DNA from: an uncultured Angelakisella sp.
Lineage (GTDB): Bacteria; Bacillota; Clostridia; Oscillospirales; Ruminococcaceae
Length of the DNA: 64,000 nucleotides
NCBI GenBank assembly: GCA_934524965.1
Contig: CAKSYU010000006.1
Coordinates: 6,323-70,322 of the forward strand
Direction: 5' to 3'
The position numbers were made by a program, and so were the translations under genes. Below the pieces are notes generated by a model. The model worked only from the letters and a program-made list of their open reading frames with translations. It searched no databases and was not told where the DNA came from. Shown one piece after another: positions 8,621-18,118 of the stretch (positions are counted from its first letter, which is position 1; each line of letters starts with the position of its first letter).

Positions 8621-10654
8621 TCAGGCACCGTCGCCCTCTACAAGGAAGCAAGCCACCTGATGTCCGTTGGGCAGCGTGCGCAGCGCCGGACATTCCTGGC
8701 GGCAGCGCTCGGTCGCATGCTCGCAGCGGTTGCTGAACGGGCAGCCGCTCGGGCGCTCCGTTACGCTGGGGATCTCTCCCCGCATCTCTACATGTTCTCT
8801 GCCCTGCTCCGCTTCGGGATCCGCGGTGGGCACCGAAGCAAGCAGCGCCTGTGTATAGGGGTGAAGCGGGTTGGCATAAAGCTCCTCGCATTCCGCTATT
8901 TCCATTACGCAGCCAAGATACATTACCAGAACCCGATCGCTGATATGACGAACAACGGCCAGATCGTGCGCGATAAAGAGATACGAAATGCCCAGCTCCT
9001 CCTGGAGCCGTTCCAGCAGGTTGATGATCTGTGCCTGCACCGAAACATCAAGTGCAGAGATCGGCTCATCGCAGATAATAAGCGACGGCGATGAGGAAAG
9101 CGCGCGGGCAATGCCCAGCCGCTGCCGCTGGCCGCCGGAAAACTCGTGCGGGACCCTTCTTTTCAGCTTAGGGTCCAGCTCCACCAGCCGCATCAGCTCG
9201 TCCACGCGCTGCTCGTATTCCTCCCCTGTTTTTACAAGGTGGTGTATCTTCAGCGCCTCTCCCACAATGGAACCTGCCGTCTGGCGGGGATCCAGCGAGA
9301 AAAACGGGTCCTGAAAAACCATCGTCATTTTCCGGCGCAGGGGTTTCAGCGCGCTTTCCGGCGCCTGAGATACCTCGTTCTGCTCAAAAATGATCTTACC
9401 TGCGGTGGGGCGGTACGCCCGTATAATGCAGCGTGCCAAAGTAGATTTTCCGCAGCCGCTTTCACCTACGATGCCAAGGGTCTCTCCTCTGCGGACATTA
9501 AAGCTGACATTCTGCAGGGCGTGTACCTCGCCGGTCTTTCTCTGGAACAATCCGGTGCGCACATCAAAGGTTTTGGTAAGACCCTGCACCTCCAGCACGA
9601 TCTCGTCCCCGATTTTTTTGACCGGAGCCGTCCGTTTATGGGCAGAAAGTCCCTTCTGTACCTCCTCGATCTCCTCCAAGGAGCGGTGACACGCCACCAG
9701 ATGCTCCGGCGCGGTCTCCTGCAGCAGCGGACGGTCCTGCTCTTTACACGCATCGCAGCGGTACAGGCAGCGGTCATAAAAGGCGCAGTACCGCTCCCGC
9801 GAGGCAGGATCCGGCAGCAAGCCGTCGATCGGCTCCAGCACACGGTCCTTGGGGTCATTCAGACGGGGAATGGAATTAAGCAATCCCCTGGTATAGGGGT
9901 GGCGCGGCTGGCGGAACAGCTCCATCGTCGGGCTGCATTCCACCACGCTGCCGGAATACATTACATAAATGCGGTCGGCGTAGCGCGCCACGACGCCCAT
10001 GTTATGCGTCACAATGATGATAGCGACCTGCCGCTCCACGGCGATCTCCTTGAGCATTTCCAGCAGCTGTGCCTGAATGGTAACATCAAGCGCGGTGGTC
10101 GCTTCGTCCGCTATCAGGATCTCCGGCTCTGCCGAAAGCGCCATAGCGATCATAATACGCTGGCGCATGCCGCCGGAGAACTGCTGCGGATAGTAGTGGT
10201 AGCGCTCCTCCGCGTCGGGGATCCGCACCGCCTTCAGCATTTCGATGGCTCGTGTGCGGGCTTCCTCCTTGCTGCACTTCTTGTGCTGCAATATCGCCTC
10301 CGAGATCTGATACCCAATGGTCAGCACTGGATTGAGCGAGGTCATCGGCTCCTGAAAGATCATGCCGATACGACCGCCGCGGATCGCTCTGATCTCGCTG
10401 CTCTCATCGGGCAGATCGATCAGGTTCTGTTCCTCACCGGTCAGGCGGGCTTCTCCGCCCACAACCTTTCCGGGCGGGTTGATGAGCTTTAATATACTCA
10501 GCATCGTGACCGATTTTCCGCTGCCCGATTCCCCCACCACACCGATGATCTCGCCGCGGTGCAGGGTAAAGGAGGCGTCCACGACCGCCTGCGAGCGCTT
10601 GCCGGTCGTGATAAAATCCGTCTGCACATTTTTTACTTCAAGCAGCTTTTCCAT
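8621..10654 (-). CDS. Fused DppD-DppF type ABC transporter ATPase
   Basis: A 677-residue protein with two complete ABC ATPase domains, so one polypeptide supplies both motor subunits of a peptide/nickel-type importer. Domain 1 has Walker A GESGSGKS (41-48), signature FSGGMRQR (159-166) and Walker [13 protein letters not shown]. Domain 2 has Walker A GESGCGKS (397-404), signature FSGGQRQR and [11 protein letters not shown]. Each half ends with the cysteine-rich oligopeptide-transporter C-terminal motif: a cluster from Cys289 to Cys322 in the first half, and CPFSNRC...CF at the end. It follows the dppC-like gene by 12 bp. The nucleotide-binding domains act on the cytoplasmic face of the membrane. 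Confidence 0.93.
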   Translation of the reverse strand: MEKLLEVKNVQTDFITTGKRSQAVVDASFTLHRGEIIGVVGESGSGKSVTMLSILKLINPPGKVVGGEARLTGEEQNLIDLPDESSEIRAIRGGRIGMIFQEPMTSLNPVLTIGYQISEAILQHKKCSKEEARTRAIEMLKAVRIPDAEERYHYYPQQFSGGMRQRIMIAMALSAEPEILIADEATTALDVTIQAQLLEMLKEIAVERQVAIIIVTHNMGVVARYADRIYVMYSGSVVECSPTMELFRQPRHPYTRGLLNSIPRLNDPKDRVLEPIDGLLPDPASRERYCAFYDRCLYRCDACKEQDRPLLQETAPEHLVACHRSLEEIEEVQKGLSAHKRTAPVKKIGDEIVLEVQGLTKTFDVRTGLFQRKTGEVHALQNVSFNVRRGETLGIVGESGCGKSTLARCIIRAYRPTAGKIIFEQNEVSQAPESALKPLRRKMTMVFQDPFFSLDPRQTAGSIVGEALKIHHLVKTGEEYEQRVDELMRLVELDPKLKRRVPHEFSGGQRQRLGIARALSSSPSLIICDEPISALDVSVQAQIINLLERLQEELGISYLFIAHDLAVVRHISDRVLVMYLGCVMEIAECEELYANPLHPYTQALLASVPTADPEAEQGREHVEMRGEIPSVTERPSGCPFSNRCEHATERCRQECPALRTLPNGHQVACFLVEGDGA

Positions 10655-10666
10655 ATCTGCCTCCCA

Positions 10667-11557
10667 TCATATTTCGCCGCGCAGTCTGGGGTCCAGCGCG
10701 TCTCGGATACCATCGCCCATTGTATTCAGGCAGATAACCAGAAGCGCCACACACAAGCCGGGCAGCAGCGCCAGCAGCGGGTTCTGCAGCAGTACATCTT
10801 TGCCCTGGCTCACCATCGTCCCCCAAGAAGCCGTCGGAACGGAAATCCCTACGCCGATAAAACTAAGCCCCGCCTCTGAGAGAATGGTGCTGCCCACCTG
10901 CTGGGTCATCATAACGATCAGCGGAGATACACAGTTCGGCAGGATATGCCGCAGCATCAGCCGCAGACTGCTGTTGCCCTGCAGTCTTGCCGCGGTTACA
11001 TAGTCAGTGCTTTTAACGCTCAGCACCTGCGCGCGCATCATCATGACATAGCCGGGTACAGTGGAAATACCCAATATAATTGCCACATTGCGGAACCCTC
11101 CGCCGTAAATGGTGACCAATGCCATTGCCAGAATAACAGACGGCACCGAGCGCAGCGCCTCCATGGTGCGCATAATGACGGTATCCGCGATCCCGCCAAA
11201 GTAGGCGGCGCACATGCCCAAGAAAGTTCCGATGACGCAGGCAATGGATACCGCGACCAAACCGATGGTAATGGAGATACGGGAACCGTACAGCAGCCGG
11301 CTTAGGACATCTCTGCCGGAAGCATCGGTGCCAAGCAGGTGCTTGGCAGTGGGCGGCGAACTGATATCATAAAGATCGGCAGCATTGGGGTCATAGGGCG
11401 AAAGCACTGGTGCCAGCACCGCCGCAAGGATAAACAGCACTACGATCACCGTCGCAACAACTACGATCTTGCGGGAAAACATTGCCCGCAAAAACCGTTT
11501 TCTGCTTTCCGCGCGCGGGTCTTCCTGCCGAGGGGCAGAAGCCATCTTGGTTTTCAT
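10667..11557 (-). CDS. ABC transporter permease, DppC/OppC type
   Basis: A 296-residue inner-membrane permease. It has the N-terminal OppC_N segment, with a helix near residues 30-50 and the ...LSPYDPNAADL loop plus LLGTDASGRDVLSRLLYGSRIS that are diagnostic of DppC/OppC. A BPD_transp_1 domain follows with about five more helices and the EAA-like coupling region (EALRSVPSVILAMAL). The ATG at 11557 is seven bases from GGAGG; a GTG one codon upstream is the alternative start. It pairs with the DppB-like permease immediately upstream and the fused ATPase downstream. Confidence 0.92.
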   Translation of the reverse strand: MKTKMASAPRQEDPRAESRKRFLRAMFSRKIVVVATVIVVLFILAAVLAPVLSPYDPNAADLYDISSPPTAKHLLGTDASGRDVLSRLLYGSRISITIGLVAVSIACVIGTFLGMCAAYFGGIADTVIMRTMEALRSVPSVILAMALVTIYGGGFRNVAIILGISTVPGYVMMMRAQVLSVKSTDYVTAARLQGNSSLRLMLRHILPNCVSPLIVMMTQQVGSTILSEAGLSFIGVGISVPTASWGTMVSQGKDVLLQNPLLALLPGLCVALLVICLNTMGDGIRDALDPRLRGEI

Positions 11558-11571
11558 CACAGCCCCTCCTC

Positions 11572-12528
11572 TCAGTCGTCTCTGCGCAGCTTGATGCGCG
11601 GGTCTACCAGTACATACAAAAAGTCAGTAACAATATAGGCAAGGCAGGTCACCAGTGCGATCAGCATAACGCATGCCTGCACCACCGGTACATCCTGCGC
11701 CGTAATGGAGCGTGCCAGCAAAAAGCCCATTCCGGGGATCGTAAAGACACTCTCTACAAATACGGAACCGCCCACCATGTAGGAAAGCCGCACGCCGAAC
11801 AGTGTCACAATGGGGATCAAACTATTTTTCAGCGTATGAACAAAGATGACCTTGTTCTTTGCAAGACCCTTCGATTTTGCCGTCCGCACATAGTCCTGCC
11901 GGATATTCTCCAGCATGCTGGAACGGGTCTGGCGGGTGATGCCCGCAATACCGTCAATGGATAGGCAGATCAGCGGCATAATAAGCTGTCTGAAATGCAT
12001 AGTCCAGTCCTTCCACGGCGGCATGGTAAAGCCGAAGGACGGCAGCCAGCCCAGCTTCATGGCAAATATGTAAAGCAGGAATATGCCGATCCAGAACTGC
12101 GGCAGACAGGAGCAGGCATTGGAAACCAGCGTGATCACATTATCAATGGGCTTGCCGCGGTTGACTGCCGAAATAACACCGAACAGAATGCCCAGCGGCA
12201 TACAGATAAGGGTCGCCAGCACCGAAAGATAGATCGTGACCTTCAGGCGGGGCGCCAGCAGCTCCTTTACGTCCATATGGAACTGGTAGGAAACACCGAA
12301 TTCCCCATGCAGCGCGTTGCCCAGCCAGTCAAAATAGCGGGTAAGCAGCGGCTTATCCAGCCCCAGCTCGTAGTAAGCCTTCCAGTAAGCCTCATCTGTG
12401 ATGGAATCGCCCAGCATGGCATAGATCGGGTCTCCGGGCAAAAGATCCACCAGCAGAAAAACCCCGATCGACACAATAAGCATAACGACCAGCATTTGCA
12501 GGATCCGTTTTAACAAGTAACTTCCCAC
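11572..12528 (-). CDS. ABC transporter permease, DppB/OppB type
   Basis: A 318-residue permease, the first gene of the import operon. It starts with GTG preceded by GGAGGG. The N-terminus (LLKRILQMLVVMLIVSIGVF) and the segment DLLPGDPIYAMLG are characteristic of DppB/OppB. Six hydrophobic helices and the coupling sequence RQTRSSMLENIRQDYVRTAK are present, as is the C-terminal FVESVFTIPGMGFL. With the DppC-like protein it forms the transmembrane channel. A promoter lies about 50 bp upstream. No dedicated regulator is next door except possibly the HTH/kinase at the end of the operon. Confidence 0.93.
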   Translation of the reverse strand: MGSYLLKRILQMLVVMLIVSIGVFLLVDLLPGDPIYAMLGDSITDEAYWKAYYELGLDKPLLTRYFDWLGNALHGEFGVSYQFHMDVKELLAPRLKVTIYLSVLATLICMPLGILFGVISAVNRGKPIDNVITLVSNACSCLPQFWIGIFLLYIFAMKLGWLPSFGFTMPPWKDWTMHFRQLIMPLICLSIDGIAGITRQTRSSMLENIRQDYVRTAKSKGLAKNKVIFVHTLKNSLIPIVTLFGVRLSYMVGGSVFVESVFTIPGMGFLLARSITAQDVPVVQACVMLIALVTCLAYIVTDFLYVLVDPRIKLRRDD

Positions 12529-12576
12529 CGGCGTCCCTCCGTTTAAGCTTTTGCAAAGATTGTATTGTATATGCTT

Positions 12577-12605
12577 AATATATCACGAAACATTTTATCC
12601 TGCAA
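12577..12605 (-). promoter_or_regulatory. Promoter of peptide-type ABC import operon
   Basis: On the minus strand TTGCAG (12600-12605), 17 bp, then TATATT (12577-12582) stands about 50 bp upstream of the dppB-like GTG. The surrounding 12541-12660 is AT-rich, as expected for a promoter. Confidence 0.55.
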
Positions 12606-12687
12606 GCAGATTATTCCCATTATAATTTGTACACTTTTAACATAATTCTGTGCTTTTCACCGCCTTCAACAGAATTTGCATAAATAT

Positions 12688-12740
12688 AAAAACGGCTTGA
12701 CCGCCGGAGTACTCTTGCTCTCCGTTGTCAAACCGTTTTT
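12688..12740 (-). terminator. Terminator downstream of mtnN
   Basis: AAAAACGG and CCGTTTTT arms, extended by CTTGAC/GTCAA and CCGGAG/CTCCG pairs, form a long imperfect stem ending in a T-run on either strand. It lies 20 bp past the nucleosidase stop and also insulates the promoter of the ABC operon. Confidence 0.7.
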
Positions 12741-12760
12741 ATTCTGTTGGTATTGCCTGC

Positions 12761-13441
12761 TTACTCCCCCATCTCCAGCATCTTCAGCACGATCGCCGAC
12801 GACTGGTGCGCTGCCGCGTCGATAAAGTTGTCATAGCTGTTATCCGCCTCGTCGTCCGCACTGTCGGACATGGTACGGATAATAAGGAACGGCGTATCGT
12901 TCACATAGCACGCGTGGGCAATGCCCGCGCCCTCCATCTCGGTGCAGCAGGGGTCAAAGCGCTCCCGCAGGCTTTGCTTTACGGCGCTGTCCGTAATATA
13001 TTGGTCGCCGCTGATGATCAAACCGGAAGCGACCTTCCCGTGCAGCGTCACACATTCGCACGCCCTCTGCGCCAACGCCAGCAGCGTAGGATCCGCCCGG
13101 AAAGACTTGCAATACGGGTAATACTTCACCATGACCTCGTCCTGGTCGTGGAATGCCGCCTCGGTACTCAGCACCACGTCCATCACACCGATACCCGCGC
13201 CGATGGCGCCCGCGATTCCGATATTGATGACCGCATCGGCATGGTATTCCCGAATGACCGCATTGGCAAACAGGGCGGCATTCACCTTGCCCACACCGCA
13301 GCACACCAGTACAATGTTCTTTTCTCCGATGCAGCCGGTGTAAAAGGTGCGTCCATACAGGGTATGCTCCTCTACCGCCGTCATCTCTTCCTTGACCAGC
13401 GCGATCTCCTCGTCCAACGCGCCGATAATTCCGTAAGTCAT
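12761..13441 (-). CDS. mtnN: 5'-methylthioadenosine/S-adenosylhomocysteine nucleosidase
   Basis: A 226-residue PNP/UDP-family nucleosidase that cleaves MTA and SAH to adenine plus the thioribose sugar in the activated methyl cycle. The N-terminus IIGALDEEIALV carries the conserved Glu of the family. Later stretches CTEMEGAGIAHACYVNDTPFLIIRTMSDSAD contain the MEGA substrate-binding motif and the catalytic Asp of the SDSAD loop. Length fits MtnN (about 230). AGGAGG precedes the ATG. It is flanked by a terminator and lies 48 bp after the glycerophosphodiesterase gene. Confidence 0.95.
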   Translation of the reverse strand: MTYGIIGALDEEIALVKEEMTAVEEHTLYGRTFYTGCIGEKNIVLVCCGVGKVNAALFANAVIREYHADAVINIGIAGAIGAGIGVMDVVLSTEAAFHDQDEVMVKYYPYCKSFRADPTLLALAQRACECVTLHGKVASGLIISGDQYITDSAVKQSLRERFDPCCTEMEGAGIAHACYVNDTPFLIIRTMSDSADDEADNSYDNFIDAAAHQSSAIVLKMLEMGE

Positions 13442-13489
13442 ATGTTTTCTCCTCCTGTGGAAATGCTTTTATATCATGGTCGCTTCATC

Positions 13490-14533
13490 TCATTTTCCGT
13501 ATGCCGCGTACACCTCCGCCAGCCGGTGCGGGTAGTCAGTCATAATGCCGTCCGCGCCGATCCCAATAAGATACCGCATCTCCTCGGGGTCGTTGATGGT
13601 CCAGTAATGCACCGCCAGGTTGTGGCTGTGCATCTTTTTCACCAGCCCCTCGGTCGCAAGGCTGACGATCGAAAACTCGGTAGGCAGCTGGAAGACGCAC
13701 ATGCCATCGTTATAGAATACATCGGCATTGAACAGCTGCATAAAGTAGAATTTCGCCACACCGGCAACACCGGGCGAGCACATAAAGCTCTCCGGCACCT
13801 CGCCCGCCTTCTGCAGGCGCTGGTACTCCGCGTAGATCTCATTATGGAAGCTCGCCAGCACCACGCGGTCCCAGGCGTCGTATTTCTCCAGCAGGCGCAG
13901 CACCTCTTTCATCGCCGTCATGCCGGTCTCGCCGCTTTGCTTTATCTCCACATTGATGCGGTTATTCGGAAAAGCGACCATCAGCTCCTCCAGCGTGGTG
14001 GCAAGGAACACCTTTTCGTCACGCGGCACAATACCCTCGGGATACTCCACATCGGCAGGGGTGCGCTCCTTGCCGTTTTCATCGGTAAAATGCACCCGCT
14101 CCCCGCTTAGGACTCCGTCCTCGGTGGGGTTGGTGTAGCCAAAGTCCACCTTCTGCGCCATCAGGTCGCTGTAATTCCAGTCGATGATGCGCCCCGTCAC
14201 ATTGGTCTTGCGGTCAAGGGTGGTATCGTGGGAGAGAATGACCACACCGTCCTTGGTGATGGAAACATCGGTCTCCATCATCACATTTTTATCCACGCTG
14301 TATGCGTTATAAAATGCTTCCAGCGTGTTATCAGGGAACTCCTTATTTCCGCCGCCGTGCGCGATCAGCAGCGGCATCGTCCCCTCCTTCATCATGTTGT
14401 TTGCAAGGGGATAGCTCTTCCCACGGGGCAGCAGCCCCAGCACCGCATAAATGACCACCAGCACCGCCAATACAATAAGAACGATCCGCCAGCCCTTTTT
14501 CAGTCCCCTTTTTGCCGTGTTTGTCTCTGCCAT
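13490..14533 (-). CDS. Membrane-anchored glycerophosphodiester phosphodiesterase
   Basis: About 347 residues. An N-terminal basic segment precedes one transmembrane helix (residues about 14-34), placing the catalytic domain outside the membrane. The GDPD domain starts with LLIAHGGG, then FPDNTLEAFYNA, ETDVSITKDGVVILSHD and NVEIK, covering the conserved His, Glu/Asp and second His of the TIM-barrel active site. Such enzymes hydrolyse glycerophosphodiesters to glycerol-3-phosphate and an alcohol. The start at 14533 was chosen for a GAAGGAG site seven bases upstream; the frame continues 14 codons further without one. Confidence 0.92.
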   Translation of the reverse strand: MAETNTAKRGLKKGWRIVLIVLAVLVVIYAVLGLLPRGKSYPLANNMMKEGTMPLLIAHGGGNKEFPDNTLEAFYNAYSVDKNVMMETDVSITKDGVVILSHDTTLDRKTNVTGRIIDWNYSDLMAQKVDFGYTNPTEDGVLSGERVHFTDENGKERTPADVEYPEGIVPRDEKVFLATTLEELMVAFPNNRINVEIKQSGETGMTAMKEVLRLLEKYDAWDRVVLASFHNEIYAEYQRLQKAGEVPESFMCSPGVAGVAKFYFMQLFNADVFYNDGMCVFQLPTEFSIVSLATEGLVKKMHSHNLAVHYWTINDPEEMRYLIGIGADGIMTDYPHRLAEVYAAYGK

Positions 14534-14655
14534 CGTTTTTCTCCTTCTTGTCTCCGCCGTATTCGCCGTATTCATAGTACAACGCTACCATTATAGCGGA
14601 GCCGGCGTCCCCCGTCAAATCGAAAAAGCCGCCATTTTCCCCTTTGCCCAGAAGA

Positions 14656-14685
14656 AATATCCCCCGACCGCAGCCGGGGGATATT
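14656..14685 (-). terminator. Hairpin downstream of putP
   Basis: An 11-bp stem AATATCCCCCG/CGGGGGATATT lies 11 bp after the putP stop. The minus-strand tail is TTCTTCTGG, so it would be a moderately strong terminator. Confidence 0.55.
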
Positions 14686-14696
14686 GGTTATTCATT

Positions 14697-16247
14697 TTAT
14701 GCCTTTACTTTTTTGGCGCATACTTCCTCGTACACCGTCACGATCTCCTTTTCGGGAGCGGCGGTCGCCAGCGAAACGACCACCAGCGCGATGCACGCTG
14801 CGATAAACGCGGGCAGCAGCTCATAAATTGCCCATGCTCCGCCCATCGGGGCGATGAGGTACTTCCAAATAAATACCATTACGCCGCCGGTCAACATGCC
14901 TGCCAGTGCGCCCCACTTGTTGCTGCGCTTCCAGAACAGCGAGAACAGCACCACGGGACCAAACGCCGCGCCGAAGCCTGCCCACGCAAAGGATACCACA
15001 CGGAATACCGAGCTGTTGGGATCCCACGCCAGAATGATGCCGATGGCGGCAATGACCAGTACCGTCGCGCGCGCCACGATCATCTCGGTCTTGCTGCTCA
15101 GCTTGATGCCGAAAACGCTCTGGGAAAGATCCTGCGAAACGCTGGATGCGGCGGTCAAAAGCTGGCTGTCCGCCGTGGACATCGTCGCCGCCAGAATGCC
15201 GGAAAGGATCACGCCCGCAACGACAGCAAGCAGTGTCCCGTGCCGGCTCATCAGGTCAGCCAGCTTGATGATGATGGTCTCGGCATCGCTGCTGTTCGTC
15301 AGGAACGGCACCTTGCCCACCACCGATACGCTGTAGCCGATCACACCGATGGCTACGGCAATGAACATCGAGATAACGACCCACACCGTCGCGATGCGGC
15401 GGGAGGTATTCAGCTTCTCCTCCTCCTTGATCGCCATAAAGCGCAGCAGAATGTGCGGCATACCAAAGTAGCCCAGACCCCACGCCAGTGTGGAAACGAT
15501 GCTCAGTCCCCCGAAGGAAGCCGCGCCGCCGGTCGTTACATCATAGCCCTTGGTCATGCTCAGATAGCCGGGCAGTGCCTGTGCGTTGGCGACTACAGTA
15601 TCCACACCGCCCGCCTGCTCTATGCCGAATACCACCACGACCACCAGCGCAATGGTCATAAAGATGGACTGGATCAGGTCGGTGAACGAAACCGCCATAA
15701 AGCCGCCCAGCACCGTGTAGCCGATGATAACGATGGCGCCGACGATCATCGCGGTGTGGTAGTTCACCCCAAACAGGCTGTTGAACAGCGTGCCGATCGC
15801 CTTAAAGCCGGAGGCGGTGTAAGGTACGAAGAACACCAGAATAACAACGGCTGCAATAGCAGAAAGCAGGTTCTTTTTATCGCCGTACCGACGGGAAAAG
15901 AAATCCGGAACGGTAATGGCGCCCAGTCTGGCGGAGTAACGACGCAGCCGTCGCGCCACAATAAGCCAGTTGAGATAAGTACCCACTGCCAGCCCGATGC
16001 AGGTCCAGGAAACCTCCGGCAGACCGCAGAGATATGCAAGCCCGGGCAGACCCATCAGTAGGTAGCTGCTCATGTCGCTTGCCTCGGCGCTCATCGCGGT
16101 GACTAAGGGACCCATTTTCCGTCCGCCCAGGTAAAAATCATCGCTGCTTTTGCCGCTGCCCTTTTTTCCGAAGTATACTCCGATAAGCACCATGGCAATC
16201 AGGTATACTGCTATGGTAATCAGTATAGCTACTTGATTCCCTAACAT
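14697..16247 (-). CDS. putP: Sodium/proline symporter
   Basis: A 516-residue SSS-family symporter with about 13 hydrophobic segments. It follows PutP closely: SSDDFYLGGRKMGPLVTAM, SAEASDMSSYLLMGLPGLAY and LPEVSWTCIGLAVGTYLNWLIV cover the first helices with the Na+-site Ser/Asp region. The later GILAATMSTADSQLLTAAS segment is typical of the family. The expected activity is Na+-coupled proline uptake. The start at 16247 follows AAAGGAG by eight bases. It stands alone, with a hairpin on each side. An inverted repeat 76 bp upstream may be an operator or the end of the TetR transcript. Confidence 0.93.
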   Translation of the reverse strand: MLGNQVAILITIAVYLIAMVLIGVYFGKKGSGKSSDDFYLGGRKMGPLVTAMSAEASDMSSYLLMGLPGLAYLCGLPEVSWTCIGLAVGTYLNWLIVARRLRRYSARLGAITVPDFFSRRYGDKKNLLSAIAAVVILVFFVPYTASGFKAIGTLFNSLFGVNYHTAMIVGAIVIIGYTVLGGFMAVSFTDLIQSIFMTIALVVVVVFGIEQAGGVDTVVANAQALPGYLSMTKGYDVTTGGAASFGGLSIVSTLAWGLGYFGMPHILLRFMAIKEEEKLNTSRRIATVWVVISMFIAVAIGVIGYSVSVVGKVPFLTNSSDAETIIIKLADLMSRHGTLLAVVAGVILSGILAATMSTADSQLLTAASSVSQDLSQSVFGIKLSSKTEMIVARATVLVIAAIGIILAWDPNSSVFRVVSFAWAGFGAAFGPVVLFSLFWKRSNKWGALAGMLTGGVMVFIWKYLIAPMGGAWAIYELLPAFIAACIALVVVSLATAAPEKEIVTVYEEVCAKKVKA

Positions 16248-16322
16248 TTTTATCTCTCCTTTGTGGCTTTGTATTGCAATGAACGGATTATAGCACACAA
16301 ATCAGTAGACGAAAATACAGAA

Positions 16323-16350
16323 CGGTGTACAGACTTTATTCTGTACACCG
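16323..16350. promoter_or_regulatory. Inverted repeat between tetR-like gene and putP
   Basis: An 11-bp perfect inverted repeat, CGGTGTACAGA (16323-16333) and TCTGTACACCG (16340-16350), has a 6-base spacer. It sits 76 bp upstream of putP and 83 bp after the TetR-like gene. No strong T-tract follows, so it could be an operator for putP or a weak terminator of the regulator. Confidence 0.45.
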
Positions 16351-16432
16351 CAGCGCTTGTTATTAAATTTTTGCTTTATTTAAGTCTTTTTACAATAGAC
16401 GATTTCCCGTTCTTTTTATAACCAATAAAAAA

Positions 16433-17020
16433 TTATTTTTTCCGGAACCCTTCCAGGAACATCGGCATCATGGTCTTGGTGTACTGCGAAAGCGAATATT
16501 CCCCGCTGGAAAGGCACCAGTCGTACATCAGCCCCCGCTCGAACATCGCATACGCCTTCACGATCTCCCCTACCGTATAGTCGGTGGTCAGCTCGCCGTT
16601 TTCCTGCCCGCGGGTTATGATCTGCCGCAGCAGCTTATAGTAGGTGCGGTTGCGGCTCAGCAGGTGCCGTTCACCCTTTGTCACCAGCTGGCTGGAAAAC
16701 AGCCTGCTCAGCAGCTCGATGGAAACGGTATTATCAATGGTCACAAACAGCTCATAGTTCAGCCAGCACAGCAGCGCGATGCAGTCCATATCGTCGTGCT
16801 CCTGCTGCATCAGCTCCTCGTACCGCTCATCAAACAGCACCGAAAGGGAGGAAAGCAGCGCGTCCTTGCCGTCAAAATAGTGGTAGAACGAGCCCTTGGA
16901 GGTCTCCGATTCAAAGATGATGTCCTCCACCGTGGTCTCCTCATAGCCCTGCTCGTAAAACAGCTTCCACGCCGCCGCCACAATGCGTCCTTTGGTATTG
17001 CGGGTATTCTTTTTTGGCAT
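16433..17020 (-). CDS. TetR/AcrR family transcriptional regulator
   Basis: A 195-residue protein. Residues about 8-55 form the TetR DNA-binding domain (IVAAAWKLFYEQGYEETTVEDIIFESETSKGSFYHYFDGKDALL), with the conserved YHYF following the recognition helix. The C-terminal ligand domain is divergent and gives no clue to the inducer. It is followed in the same direction by putP after 185 bp, so it may or may not control that gene. No efflux pump is adjacent. Confidence 0.9.
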   Translation of the reverse strand: MPKKNTRNTKGRIVAAAWKLFYEQGYEETTVEDIIFESETSKGSFYHYFDGKDALLSSLSVLFDERYEELMQQEHDDMDCIALLCWLNYELFVTIDNTVSIELLSRLFSSQLVTKGERHLLSRNRTYYKLLRQIITRGQENGELTTDYTVGEIVKAYAMFERGLMYDWCLSSGEYSLSQYTKTMMPMFLEGFRKK

Positions 17021-17096
17021 ACTGCCGCCCCCTTTCGCTTTGTGTCTATTTTACCACAGCAGGCTCCGCCTTGCCAAGTCCCCGCCGCAAAATGCC

Positions 17097-17564
17097 TTAG
17101 TACCGCACCGCCAGTATCATCGCGGTGTGCGGCATCGGGTGAATGGCATAGGGCGGGTTCTTCTCGTTGTATTCGCGGTAAAAGCGTTCCTCTATCTGTG
17201 TTTCGTCCATATCCTCATAGATCAGATAGCCGTGCCGCTCCAGCATCAGCGCCATCTCCACCATACTCATGCCGTCCGTCATCGCTTCCCCTGCCGCCGC
17301 TGCCAGCTCCCGCTGGCGGGTGTCTGTTCCGCCGCTCTCGCCAAAGCCCGCCAGCTGGCAGTCAAACAGCAGTGTGCTGCCCCGCGGCGTAATATCCGCC
17401 AGCTGCGCCAGCAGCTTATCCAGTACCTTCTGCGGCAGATAGTACGCCACCCCCAGCATCACCGTCAGGCTGCGCTCCTCCGGCGCGAAGGGCGTCTGCC
17501 ACAGCAGCGGTTCTATCCAGTTCTCGGCAAGGTCAGCCCCCAGCCGATACACATTCTCCGGCAT
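17097..17564 (-). CDS. C-terminal part of TAG-interrupted class I SAM methyltransferase
   Basis: This 155-residue frame is exactly in phase with the gene just upstream, separated only by TAG-ATC-ACG. It reads as the second half of an LCM/O-methyltransferase-like protein: after the NVYRLGADL strand come the LTVMLGVAYYLP segment (equivalent to the EGVxxYL of the family) and a LLFDCQ strand. The C-terminal substrate-lid region ends in MILAVRY. It lacks its own SAM-binding loop, so it cannot be a methyltransferase alone. A GAGGG stretch nine bases before its first ATG could permit reinitiation. Either the gene is a recent nonsense pseudogene, or the amber codon is read through. Confidence 0.7.
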   Translation of the reverse strand: MPENVYRLGADLAENWIEPLLWQTPFAPEERSLTVMLGVAYYLPQKVLDKLLAQLADITPRGSTLLFDCQLAGFGESGGTDTRQRELAAAAGEAMTDGMSMVEMALMLERHGYLIYEDMDETQIEERFYREYNEKNPPYAIHPMPHTAMILAVRY

Positions 17565-17570
17565 CGTGAT

Positions 17571-18014
17571 CTACCCTCTTTTCAGTTGCAGCTCCTTGTA
17601 GGCTATCATCTCCGGCATATCCACCTCGTAGTATTTCGCCTTTTCCATCTCCCCGGTCTGGCGGTAGGGCAGGCTGTCCAGTCCCGCGCCCAGCAGCAGG
17701 ATCTGCCGCGTGCCCATCTTCAGCTCCCGCCGCAGCTCCTGCTCCCACCAGATCGCCCGTGCCAGCACCGCGGGCGCCAGCCTGCGGTTTATGCCATACA
17801 GCACAGGATCCTCACAGCCTTCTCCGCGACCTTCGCAGAGCCAATCCACGTTTGCGGCGATCGACTCCCATATTTTCATGATTTCCCCGTTCAGCATCTT
17901 TTCTGCCAGCGGGTCGTTGTACAGCTCGCCCCTGCTCAGGAACTTATCACTGTGGAAACTCCGTACAAAGGCGGACATCTTTGCTGTCATACTTACTCTT
18001 TTCTCCATGTTCAT
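17571..18014 (-). CDS. N-terminal part of TAG-interrupted class I SAM methyltransferase
   Basis: A 147-residue frame ending in TAG, the only gene end in this window that I found using TAG. It carries the SAM-binding motif ILLLGAGLDSLPYRQ and the acidic post-motif strand YYEVDMPEMIAYK of the leucine-carboxyl-methyltransferase (PF04072) group, which methylates carboxyl or hydroxyl groups of proteins or metabolites. The domain stops just after motif II, and the missing half continues in the same frame six bases after the stop. Combined length is about 305 residues, normal for the family. Two ATGs (18014 and 18008) follow AGGAGG; the second is better spaced. Confidence 0.75.
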   Translation of the reverse strand: MNMEKRVSMTAKMSAFVRSFHSDKFLSRGELYNDPLAEKMLNGEIMKIWESIAANVDWLCEGRGEGCEDPVLYGINRRLAPAVLARAIWWEQELRRELKMGTRQILLLGAGLDSLPYRQTGEMEKAKYYEVDMPEMIAYKELQLKRG

Positions 18015-18118
18015 ACACCTCCTGTATTCTTAATACACCCAAACGCCCCCGCAGTACAAGACTTGATTTTTTGCCCGTTTTGTGGTAATATAAGGGCAGA
18101 AAAAGAGAAAAAAATTTA

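Noticed and set aside
9146..10492. 448-codon open frame on the plus strand
   Set aside because: Mirror of the fused ABC ATPase gene on the minus strand, with composition typical of a shadow frame.
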